Shown piece after piece: positions 1-5,268 of a stretch of 5,505 bases of DNA (position 1 is its first letter; every line of letters begins with the position of its first letter). The translations under genes and the position numbers were made by a program. The stretch is from an uncultured Amylibacter sp. Lineage in GTDB: Bacteria; Pseudomonadota; Alphaproteobacteria; Rhodobacterales; Rhodobacteraceae. Where the stretch lies: positions 1 to 5,505 of the forward strand of contig CALLAV010000278.1 of assembly GCA_938001995.1 (NCBI GenBank), read 5' to 3'. Below the pieces are notes generated by a model. It worked only from the letters and a program-made list of their open reading frames with translations. It was not told the origin of the DNA and did not search any database.

Positions 1-569
1 TCAAACACCGATTTGGATCGGTCCACATACCCCCGCGGCGCAACCGCAATGAACGGCTCGTTCATCAACGTATGCACTTCCATCCACTTTGATGTGATAT
101 CCAAATCCGCCGCCACAACGATGTCGAGCGAGCGGGATTCCAGCGCCTCTGCCAGCGCGTAGCTGCTGGCACTTTCCAGCAAAAACTGACAGCCCTTTAA
201 GGCACCCGCCAACTGCACCATCAGCGCAGGGGTCACATCCGCATCAAAATCCTCAATCACTCCAAGGCGCAGGCGTGTCATTTTGGAAAAGTTATAAACC
301 GCCAACTCTGCCTTGGCCTGATTGGCCTCTGACAGAATGGTTTGCGCACGTTTCAAAAACACCGCGCCCGCGCTCGTCAATTGTTGGGGCCGCGTTGTGC
401 GGTCCAACAAAATCGCGCCGAGCGCATTTTCCAGATTGGTCAGCTGTTGGGAAACAGACGAAACACTTGCCGACAAACGCTTTGCAGCGGCCGACACCGA
501 TCCCTCTTCGACGGCGGCGATGAACACTTCAATCGCCCAAAGCGATAATTTTCCCGGGGTTTCAACCAT
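1..569 (-). CDS. LysR-type transcriptional regulator, partial (C-terminus beyond left edge)
   Basis: This DNA-binding regulator of the LysR family acts in the cytoplasm, normally as a tetramer on a target promoter; its effector and target are unknown. The frame reads from ATG at 567-569 to the window edge without a stop, giving 189 residues. Residues about 8-67 form the winged helix-turn-helix: a hydrophobic first helix, then EEGSVSAAAKRL, SSVSQQLTNLE and the wing segment LLDRTTRPQQLTSAG. A linker helix follows to about residue 95. The first half of the effector-binding domain starts at RLGVIEDF and runs to APRGYVDRSKSVF at the edge. About 100-115 residues should be missing compared with a usual 290-310. 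The start is chosen because it leaves the typical short N-terminal tail before the HTH; the ribosome site (AGCAAG) is weak. It lies 50 bp downstream of another LysR gene on the same strand and is probably cotranscribed with it. The family call is firm; the specific role is unknown. Confidence 0.93.
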   Translation of the reverse strand, partial: MVETPGKLSLWAIEVFIAAVEEGSVSAAAKRLSASVSSVSQQLTNLENALGAILLDRTTRPQQLTSAGAVFLKRAQTILSEANQAKAELAVYNFSKMTRLRLGVIEDFDADVTPALMVQLAGALKGCQFLLESASSYALAEALESRSLDIVVAADLDITSKWMEVHTLMNEPFIAVAPRGYVDRSKSVF

Positions 570-619
570 ACTTGCTATTAGGCGCGTAACCACCCGCGCG
601 GCAAGGGATTTCTTTTGGT

Positions 620-1528
620 TTAGGCCGAGCGGCGACGCACATGCTGTAACACGGTTTCCGTGTGATCCAAGAAACTCTCTACGATGGGCGCATTCACCGA
701 GTCTTTATCCCACAGCGCCAGAAAATGCGTATGTTCCAGCGACAGGTGTTTCAAAACCTGCACAAACCGCCCGCGATTGACGTCTTCATTAACCAATGAA
801 TGGGGCAGCACAGCCAACCCAGCGCCTGACAAGCACATGCGATACAGGATCGACACATCATCACATTTCATCCGAAACGGAATATCTGTCATCAGCGTGT
901 GTGTTTCAGACAAAAATGCGCGCGCCCATTCCTGACTGCCAAAGCCATAGCACATCAGCAATGGGATTTTGGTGAGCACCTCTCGCGGTTCAATGCGTTC
1001 AATCCGTTCGGCTAGATCAGGGGCAGCGTAGAACCCACCGCCGCCGCCAAACAGATCTCTTTGGGCGATGCTCTTGTGATCTAGTTTATTGATTCCAATG
1101 GTCAAATCCACTTCATCATGGATTGGGTGGCGCTGTTCGTTTTCAAATCTCAACTCCATTTGAACCTTGGGATGCGCCAGTAAAAAATCCTCAACTATAT
1201 TGGACAACACGCCACCCGACAGCATCTTTGGCACGGAAACAATCAGCTTTCCCGTTTGCTCTTGTCCATCAGCCGAAAGGCCATCCAAACCGACCTTTGC
1301 TGCATCCACCATTTTACGCGCCGACGCTACCAACTTAGCGCCCTGAGGCGTTGGCACGATAACCCGTGACGAACGATCCAGCAGGACGCAATCCCACCGT
1401 TCTTCCAAAGATTTGATGTTTTGTGAAATCACCGAAGCAGAGACGTTCAGCCGCTCGGCAGCGGATTGAAATGATCCCTCTTCCAAAACTGTGTCAAGCA
1501 TCGCAAGAGAGCGCAAACTTTCGATCAC
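620..1528 (-). CDS. LysR-type transcriptional regulator
   Basis: This is a complete LysR-family regulator of 302 residues, the usual family length. The N-terminal winged helix-turn-helix spans residues 1-62, with EEGSFQSAAERL, the recognition-helix region SASVISQNIKSLEERW, and the wing LLDRSSRVIVPTPQG. The effector-binding domain begins near QTGKLIVSVP (about 91) and runs to about 295, including the typical late motif SGAGLAVLP (234-242). A run of five glycines at 161-165 (LFGGGGGFYAAP) sits where a strand-loop of the first subdomain is expected. The start is uncertain. TTG at 1532-1534 would add two residues but has only 3 nt after the GGGA ribosome site, whereas GTG at 1526-1528 has 9 nt, so GTG is preferred. 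An in-frame TAA upstream excludes a longer form. The protein resembles its downstream neighbour in the HTH (both have EEGS and LLDR motifs), suggesting related regulators. Effector and targets cannot be read from sequence. Confidence 0.94.
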   Translation of the reverse strand: MIESLRSLAMLDTVLEEGSFQSAAERLNVSASVISQNIKSLEERWDCVLLDRSSRVIVPTPQGAKLVASARKMVDAAKVGLDGLSADGQEQTGKLIVSVPKMLSGGVLSNIVEDFLLAHPKVQMELRFENEQRHPIHDEVDLTIGINKLDHKSIAQRDLFGGGGGFYAAPDLAERIERIEPREVLTKIPLLMCYGFGSQEWARAFLSETHTLMTDIPFRMKCDDVSILYRMCLSGAGLAVLPHSLVNEDVNRGRFVQVLKHLSLEHTHFLALWDKDSVNAPIVESFLDHTETVLQHVRRRSA

Positions 1529-1548
1529 TACCAATGTTCCCGATTACT

Positions 1549-1563
1549 ACATTTGTTAAATGT
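1549..1563. promoter_or_regulatory. Perfect 6-3-6 inverted repeat, candidate operator of the upstream LysR gene
   Basis: ACATTT-GTT-AAATGT is a perfect inverted repeat 20 bp upstream of the preferred GTG start of the LysR gene at 620-1528. It overlaps the transcription start predicted from the promoter at 1565-1593. LysR regulators commonly repress their own gene from such a position. The repeat does not match a symmetric T-N11-A LysR box (it has C/G at those positions), so another regulator or a chance AT-rich palindrome is possible. Confidence 0.35.
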
Positions 1564-1564
1564 T

Positions 1565-1593
1565 AGGTTAGCGAAAAAAAATAGACCAAACAA
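1565..1593 (-). promoter_or_regulatory. Candidate sigma-70-type promoter of the LysR pair
   Basis: Read on the minus strand, a -35-like TTGTTT (1588-1593) is followed after exactly 17 bp by a -10-like TAACCT (1565-1570). The spacer contains eight consecutive T. This would start transcription near 1558, giving a leader of about 30 nt before the GTG at 1528. The -10 match is poor (three of six), so this is a suggestion only. Confidence 0.3.
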
Positions 1594-1614
1594 TCAAGGA
1601 TTGAGGAGCTGCAT

Positions 1615-1661
1615 AGGTTTCTAACGGAAAACTGGCAATAACCTCACGTAAAGGTTTCTAA
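1615..1661. repeat. Pair of 10-bp direct repeats AGGTTTCTAA
   Basis: AGGTTTCTAA occurs at 1615-1624 and again at 1652-1661, 37 bp apart. The second copy covers the TAG stop of the peroxidase gene. An inverted AACCT at 1640-1644 lies between them and can pair with the AGGTT of either copy. With the second copy it forms a 5-bp stem and 7-nt loop just after the peroxidase stop. This is too weak to call a terminator, and no function is assigned. Confidence 0.4.
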
Positions 1662-2974
1662 TCTATGGGCAATTCCGATGGGACGCGCATAGGTCGCCCA
1701 AGGCGCTTTTCGTCGTCAGGCGCGCTCAGTCCCCCTAGGAAAGCAACCAAAGCGGCAATATCGTCCTCTGACATCGGCATTTTTGCAATTGATATGGATT
1801 GAATAAGGGACGTTTTTGTTAGGGCATCTTCCATCAGAGCAAAATCATCCAAAGGCCCGTCATAGGGCAGCAAGGTCACATCCGCAGGGCGCCATTGCGC
1901 CAGCGCACGGCCCGGATCGCTGTGATGACGGATAATCGCATCAAGCGTCTTAAACGCGCCGTTGTGTCCATAGGGGGCAGTTTTCGTCACATTGCGCAAA
2001 AATGGCGTGCGAAACCGATAAGCATCCGAAGGATGATCCGTAACGGCCATACGGCCAAGATCACGCGCCACAGGATCAAAGCGGCGGGTCAACCCCGGGC
2101 CAAATTGTGGCGTTCCGATGCTATGAAACGCCTGATCCGACAAAAGGCTCCCGCTGTGACAGACAGAACAGCCTGCATCGCCATAAAACAGGTGCAGACC
2201 CAATTCCTGTTGCGATGTTAACGCGTCTTTTTCACCCTTTAGATAGTGATCAAAAGGCGTATTAAACGCGCGAAATTCCACATCAACAAAATCTGCTAGG
2301 GCATTCACAATATGTGATATTTCCACATCCGTTACGCCGTAAGCCGTCTCAAACATGGTGCGGTATTGCGCGTTATCAGCCACACGTGCGGCGATGATCG
2401 ACCACGCCTTTACCGCGTTATCGCTAGCTGCCAAAGCCACGTCGTTTTCATTGGGATCCCCCGCCATTTCAGTCCGAGCAATCAGCGGAAACAGCATTTG
2501 CGCTGCCAAAACAGACGACAGCCCATCAGGTAGACGAGCCCCCGCTGGGGTTTTGAACCCGTCCACTTGTTGTTCCACCCGACCGTCATGGAACAACACG
2601 CGCACGCCCGATGCACCCAGGTTCCATAACCCCGGTGCGTTACGCGATTGGCGAACAATCGCATTCCCCTGCACGCGATCAGGACCAAGACCGATGCCGC
2701 CTTCCCCGAAACCCAGCGCAACCCCATCGCCAGACCCAAACGCTGGGTTGTGACAGGTCGCGCAAGAAATGTTGCGATTGCCCGACAACAACGGATCGTA
2801 AAACAACAATTGCCCCAGTCTTGCTTGCGCGGCATCAACCTGCGTAAATGCGGCATCCGTGAGCGGTTTTGGCAGGTCTTGCGCCCCCGCCACACCCGCA
2901 AAAAACACGCTGAACCAAAGGCTTATCCAATGCGAACGTTTCTTTTTTTGTGCTGTCTCGCCCTGCCCGCCCAT
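1658..2974 (-). CDS. Secreted di-haem cytochrome c peroxidase / MauG-superfamily protein
   Basis: This is a periplasmic c-type di-haem protein of the CcpA/MauG superfamily; members reduce hydrogen peroxide with cytochrome electrons or carry out oxidative protein chemistry. From ATG at 2972-2974 it has 438 residues. It has a basic n-region (KKKR, 10-13), a hydrophobic segment (about 16-30) and a cleavage site near AGA-Q, then two covalent haem motifs: CATCH (71-75) and CSVCH (269-273). Family landmarks are LGQLLFYDPLLSG before haem 1, FHDGR (128-132), FDHYLKGE before haem 2, and TPFLRNVTKTAPYGHNGAFKTL (323-344, split here by context). Oddities: FHDGR replaces the FWDGR of classical CcpA; no histidine lies between haem motif 1 and FHDGR; and H350-H351 fall where CcpA has its axial Met. 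Upstream, the frame stays open antisense to the Sel1 gene, but that extension has no family similarity, so 2974 is the best start. Its ribosome site is weak, and the 5' end overlaps the divergent neighbour by 45 bp. Exact substrate unknown. Confidence 0.9.
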   Translation of the reverse strand: MGGQGETAQKKKRSHWISLWFSVFFAGVAGAQDLPKPLTDAAFTQVDAAQARLGQLLFYDPLLSGNRNISCATCHNPAFGSGDGVALGFGEGGIGLGPDRVQGNAIVRQSRNAPGLWNLGASGVRVLFHDGRVEQQVDGFKTPAGARLPDGLSSVLAAQMLFPLIARTEMAGDPNENDVALAASDNAVKAWSIIAARVADNAQYRTMFETAYGVTDVEISHIVNALADFVDVEFRAFNTPFDHYLKGEKDALTSQQELGLHLFYGDAGCSVCHSGSLLSDQAFHSIGTPQFGPGLTRRFDPVARDLGRMAVTDHPSDAYRFRTPFLRNVTKTAPYGHNGAFKTLDAIIRHHSDPGRALAQWRPADVTLLPYDGPLDDFALMEDALTKTSLIQSISIAKMPMSEDDIAALVAFLGGLSAPDDEKRLGRPMRVPSELPID

Positions 2975-3400
2975 GCCGATATGCAGACCGCGCGGGATGC
3001 TTTTACCAATGGGCAGTTTGCGAAGGCGGTCGAAAATCTGAAGCCAGCTGCAAACGCGGGCAATGCCGAAGCTGAGTTTTTGTTGGGCAATATTTACATG
3101 ATCGGTATGGGAACCGCTAAAAATCAGACGCGAGGGTTCGAATTTTACCTGCGTGCGGCGCTCAAAGGGCATCCAGCAGCCCAGCTTCGTTTGGTGAATG
3201 CCTACACTCTTGGACAAGGCACACAAATGGATCCGATCCGTGCTTATGTTTGGGCGGAACTGGCCACCATTGGCCGTGCTACTGGCATCGGGGATCAGGC
3301 GCAGCGCTTGCGCGATGCCCTGTCGCACAGTGATCGCGAATTGGCCGATGAATTGATCCAAGATTACCGCACCTACCTGTTTCCGTTGGAAAAAGACTAA
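2930..3400 (+). CDS. Small secreted Sel1-repeat (SLR/TPR-like) protein
   Basis: This 156-residue protein is predicted to be exported. Residues 1-17 ([17 protein letters not shown]) form a short signal peptide with an A-H-A cleavage site. The mature part is helical. AREAF-like [25 protein letters not shown] (19-44) resembles a TPR helix pair. Two Sel1-like repeats follow: [20 protein letters not shown] with [10 protein letters not shown] (47-81), and [20 protein letters not shown] with AYVWAELA (82-112). A charged C-terminal helix ends at FPLEKD. Such repeats are protein-protein interaction scaffolds; no catalytic motif is seen. ATG at 2930 is chosen because it supplies the signal peptide and has AAGG 8 nt upstream. 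The next ATG (2981) would remove the signal, and the longer upstream frame is antisense to the peroxidase. It is divergent from the peroxidase, with overlapping 5' ends, and 107 bp ahead of hisB on the same strand. A role with the peroxidase is possible from position only. Confidence 0.85.
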   Translation: MRTFLFLCCLALPAHADMQTARDAFTNGQFAKAVENLKPAANAGNAEAEFLLGNIYMIGMGTAKNQTRGFEFYLRAALKGHPAAQLRLVNAYTLGQGTQMDPIRAYVWAELATIGRATGIGDQAQRLRDALSHSDRELADELIQDYRTYLFPLEKD

Positions 3401-3416
3401 CACCCAAGTGCAACAG

Positions 3417-3438
3417 CGCGAAACCCGTTTTCGCGAAA
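3417..3438. repeat. Inverted/direct repeat element CGCGAAA...TTTCGCGAAA upstream of hisB
   Basis: CGCGAAA (3417-3423), a 5-nt spacer and TTTCGCG (3429-3435) form a 7-bp perfect stem. The right part also extends into a 10-bp palindrome TTTCGCGAAA (3429-3438), and CGCGAAAC is directly repeated at 3417 and 3432, 15 bp apart. It lies 17 bp after the Sel1 stop and about 70 bp before hisB. There is no T-run after the stem, so a classical intrinsic terminator is unlikely; a protein-binding site upstream of the hisB promoter is an alternative. Confidence 0.45.
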
Positions 3439-3451
3439 CTGTGTTCCCCCC

Positions 3452-3480
3452 TTTTCGTTGCCACAATCCCCGCCTATAAC
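3452..3480 (+). promoter_or_regulatory. Candidate promoter of hisBH
   Basis: A -10-like TATAAC (3475-3480, five of six to consensus) is preceded after 17 bp by a weak -35, TTTTCG (3452-3457). Transcription would start near 3487, about 20 nt before the hisB ATG. The -10 is joined to CCCCGCCTAT (3468-3477), a decamer also found upstream of hisA. Upstream transcription from the Sel1 gene could also reach hisB. Confidence 0.4.
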
Positions 3481-3507
3481 GCCTGCAAACAGACCAGAGG
3501 CCCGCCC

Positions 3508-4101
3508 ATGCGCACCGCTACCATCACACGCGACACCGCTGAAACAGCTATCACCGTTGAAATAAACCTCGATGGAACAGGTATTTACGACAATGAAACG
3601 GGCGTTGGTTTCTTCGATCACATGCTCGATCAATTGTCCCGCCATGCGCTGATTGATATGAAAATTCGCGCCAAGGGCGATCTGCACATCGACGATCACC
3701 ACACCGTAGAAGACGTGGGATTGGCGCTCGGCAAGGCCCTGACAGAAGCCGTGGGTGATAAACGCGGCATCCGCCGTTATGGCTCCTGCTTGCTGCCGAT
3801 GGACGACGCACTTGTTCGTTCCGCGCTCGATCTGTCAGGACGTCCGTATTTGGTGTGGAAAGTGGACATGCCAACAGCCAAAATCGGCAGCTTTGACACA
3901 GAACTGGTGCGCGAATTTTTTACCGCCTTTGCCATGCAAGGCGGGATCACTTTGCACGTTGAAGCGCTCGACGGGTTCAACAGCCACCACATTGCCGAGG
4001 CCGCGTTCAAATCCGTGGCACAGGCCCTGCGTGCGGCACTTGAAACTGATCCGCGCAAAGCAGACGCCATCCCATCGACCAAAGGCACGCTGTCGGAATG
4101 A
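3508..4101 (+). CDS. hisB: Imidazoleglycerol-phosphate dehydratase
   Basis: HisB dehydrates imidazole glycerol phosphate to imidazole acetol phosphate, the sixth step of histidine biosynthesis (EC 4.2.1.19), in the cytoplasm as a 24-mer with manganese ions. The 197 residues match the usual length of the monofunctional enzyme; the histidinol-phosphatase domain fused in enterobacteria is absent. The two duplicated metal-binding halves are clear: [13 protein letters not shown] (34-46) and [18 protein letters not shown] (58-75) in the first, and [13 protein letters not shown] (157-169) in the second. Metal ligands are expected among H38, H64, H65, E68, H160, H161 and E164, all present. The conserved PSTKGTL tail (189-195) is intact. 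ATG at 3508 has AGAGG 7 nt upstream. The TGA stop overlaps the hisH start (ATGA), indicating translational coupling. Nothing unusual is seen in the protein. Confidence 0.98.
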   Translation: MRTATITRDTAETAITVEINLDGTGIYDNETGVGFFDHMLDQLSRHALIDMKIRAKGDLHIDDHHTVEDVGLALGKALTEAVGDKRGIRRYGSCLLPMDDALVRSALDLSGRPYLVWKVDMPTAKIGSFDTELVREFFTAFAMQGGITLHVEALDGFNSHHIAEAAFKSVAQALRAALETDPRKADAIPSTKGTLSE

Positions 4102-4733
4102 TCACCGCTATCGTTGACTACAATTCAGGCAACCTGCGGTCCGCCGAGAAATCGTTCCAGCGCATGGCGGCCGAGGTAAACGGAGGCGAAATCATCGTCA
4201 CCCCGGATCCTGAAGTCGTGCGCAAAGCAGACCGCGTGGTCCTACCTGGTGTTGGCGCTTTTGCCGACTGCCGCCGTGAACTGGGTGCAATTGACGGCCT
4301 GTTCGGTGCGATTGAGGAAAAGGTCAAAGCCGGCAACCCCTTCATGGGCATCTGTGTCGGTATGCAAATGATGGCCACTTGGGGCCGTGAACACGGCGAT
4401 CACAGAGGTTTTGACTGGATCAAAGGCGAAGTGGTTGCCTTAACACCAAACGATCCATCCCTTAAAATCCCCCACATGGGTTGGAACGAGTTGGCCGAAA
4501 CGCCAGACCACCCCATTTTTGACGGCATCGGCGCAGGGGATCACATCTATTTTGTGCATTCCTACCACTTGGTCCCAGAAAACCGCACAGACGTGGTCGC
4601 TACCTGCGATTACGGCGGCGAAATCATCGCAGCTGTGGGCCGTGACAACATCATCGGCACACAATTCCACCCAGAAAAAAGCCAATCAACCGGCCTGCGA
4701 TTGATTGGCAATTTCTTAAAGTGGAAACCTTAA
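4098..4733 (+). CDS. hisH: Imidazole glycerol phosphate synthase, glutamine amidotransferase subunit
   Basis: HisH hydrolyses glutamine and channels ammonia to HisF, which makes imidazole glycerol phosphate and the purine by-product AICAR. It is a class I (triad) glutamine amidotransferase of 211 residues, normal for the family. The nucleophile is C86 in GICVGMQ (84-90), and the other triad residues are H191 and E193 in QFHPEKS (189-195). The oxyanion-strand motif PGVGAF (50-55) and the N-terminal [11 protein letters not shown] are also typical, as is the KIPHMGWN segment (123-130) near the HisF interface. The start ATG overlaps the hisB stop by 4 bp, so translation is probably coupled. The partner hisF is not in the window; hisA, further right on the same strand, makes it likely that hisF follows. 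The stop codon lies inside a 10-bp palindrome shared with the stop of the convergent gene. Confidence 0.98.
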   Translation: MITAIVDYNSGNLRSAEKSFQRMAAEVNGGEIIVTPDPEVVRKADRVVLPGVGAFADCRRELGAIDGLFGAIEEKVKAGNPFMGICVGMQMMATWGREHGDHRGFDWIKGEVVALTPNDPSLKIPHMGWNELAETPDHPIFDGIGAGDHIYFVHSYHLVPENRTDVVATCDYGGEIIAAVGRDNIIGTQFHPEKSQSTGLRLIGNFLKWKP

Positions 4734-4740
4734 GCGCTTA
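4731..4740. repeat. Palindrome TAAGCGCTTA containing both convergent stop codons
   Basis: TAAGCGCTTA is its own reverse complement. Its first three bases are the hisH TAA and its last three, read on the other strand, are the TAA of the convergent DUF2147-type gene, leaving 4 bp between coding regions. AAAC (4725-4728) and GTTT (4741-4744) can extend the pairing across a 2-nt bulge. The hairpin is too weak and lacks a T-run, so it is not called a terminator. Confidence 0.6.
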
Positions 4741-5127
4741 GTTTACGCGAGCCCATTTACCACCACTGCGACACACGCCCAGAACACAACCTTTTACGTT
4801 CAAGCTATTGCCAGACAAAACCAGTTTACCAGAATAGGTTTTGTTCCGATCAGGGGACCAAACTTTGCCGTCGCCATAGTTGCCGCCGCCTTTGTTGACC
4901 ATGTCCCACATCAGTTTTTTGCCTTGGTTCTCGGATTTGAAGGCTTTGCCGTTCTTGTCAAACGACTTGACCAATGTCCCACAAATCTTGGACCCGCAGG
5001 CCGCGACTTTGATGTGGCCTGAATTGCCATTGTCATCCGCAATGGTTTTCCAAGTGCCAAAGATATCATCCGCAAATGTTGGCGTTGCAAACGCTGCCAT
5101 CACTGCGATCAATGCTAATTTTTTCAT
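4738..5127 (-). CDS. Small secreted DUF2147-type protein
   Basis: This is a predicted periplasmic protein of 129 residues whose biochemical function is not known. Residues 1-19 (MKKLALIAVMAAFATPTFA) are a textbook signal peptide ending in FA before DD. The mature protein begins with DIFGTWKTIADDNGNSGHIKV and carries GKVWSPDRNKTYSGKLVLSGNSLNVKGC and a terminal GGKWARVN. This is the DUF2147 pattern: an opening G-W strand, a D-x-x-x-x-K-T-Y-x-G/A-K-L segment, and a closing W-x-R. Two close cysteine pairs (C44/C49 and C114/C119) could form disulfides. ATG at 5125-5127 has a strong ribosome site, GGGAGAG, with 6 nt spacing. The frame continues 89 codons further upstream, but that part would cross the hisA start and lacks similarity. 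The gene lies against the direction of the his genes, between hisH and hisA, and appears to have its own promoter. No link to histidine synthesis is implied by the protein itself. Confidence 0.87.
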   Translation of the reverse strand: MKKLALIAVMAAFATPTFADDIFGTWKTIADDNGNSGHIKVAACGSKICGTLVKSFDKNGKAFKSENQGKKLMWDMVNKGGGNYGDGKVWSPDRNKTYSGKLVLSGNSLNVKGCVLGVCRSGGKWARVN

Positions 5128-5151
5128 GCTTCTCTCCCATGTTGCGCGCGA

Positions 5152-5180
5152 ACCATGCAAATCCATGACCAAAGCGTCAA
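5152..5180 (-). promoter_or_regulatory. Candidate promoter of the DUF2147-type gene
   Basis: On the minus strand TTGACG (5175-5180, five of six to the -35 consensus) is followed after 17 bp by CATGGT (5152-5157), a modest -10. Transcription would begin near 5145, about 18 nt before the ATG and just upstream of its GGGAGAG ribosome site (5132-5138). The 141-bp gap to hisA therefore probably holds divergent promoters. Confidence 0.5.
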
Positions 5181-5216
5181 GCAAAACCCAAGGTAAAGCG
5201 CCAACCCTTTGCAATT

Positions 5217-5226
5217 CCCCGCCTAT
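5217..5226 (+). promoter_or_regulatory. Decamer CCCCGCCTAT upstream of hisA, shared with hisB
   Basis: CCCCGCCTAT sits 42 bp before the hisA ATG. The same ten bases occur at 3468-3477, 30 bp before hisB, and the similarity extends leftward as TTGC...AAT in both. At hisB the final TAT begins the candidate -10 box TATAAC; here it would be TATGGC, a poorer match, and no good -35 is seen at 16-18 bp. This is a candidate promoter or common regulatory site for the two his units. Confidence 0.35.
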
Positions 5227-5268
5227 GGCAGTATCCCACGTCCGAAGACGCTGAAAACGGACCAGCCC

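Noticed and set aside
582..599. GCGCG/CGCGC stem between the two LysR genes as a terminator
   Set aside because: The stem is only 5 bp with an 8-nt loop and no T-run on the transcribed strand; read-through into the second LysR gene is more likely.
275..780. Plus-strand open frames of 68-152 codons opposite the LysR genes
   Set aside because: They lie opposite clear LysR coding sequence on the minus strand, and their translations show no recognisable domain.
1549..1570. CtrA-type site (TTAA-N7-TTAAC) among the repeated TAAC words upstream of the LysR gene
   Set aside because: The spacing and second half-site do not match.
1574..1602. CAATC-CTT-GATTG stem followed by eight T (minus strand) as a terminator of the peroxidase transcript
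   Set aside because: The stem is AT-rich and 5 bp, and the T-run begins about ten bases after it, too far for intrinsic termination; the T-run fits better in the spacer of the LysR promoter.
2648..2929. Upstream extension of the Sel1 gene by 94 codons
   Set aside because: It is antisense to the haem-1 region of the peroxidase and would hide a good signal peptide and ribosome site at 2930.
2975..3466. Open frame extending the peroxidase by 164 codons upstream, to 602 residues
   Set aside because: The extension is antisense to the whole Sel1 gene, shows no haem-protein similarity, and would bury the signal peptide inside the protein; the frame is open by codon complementarity.
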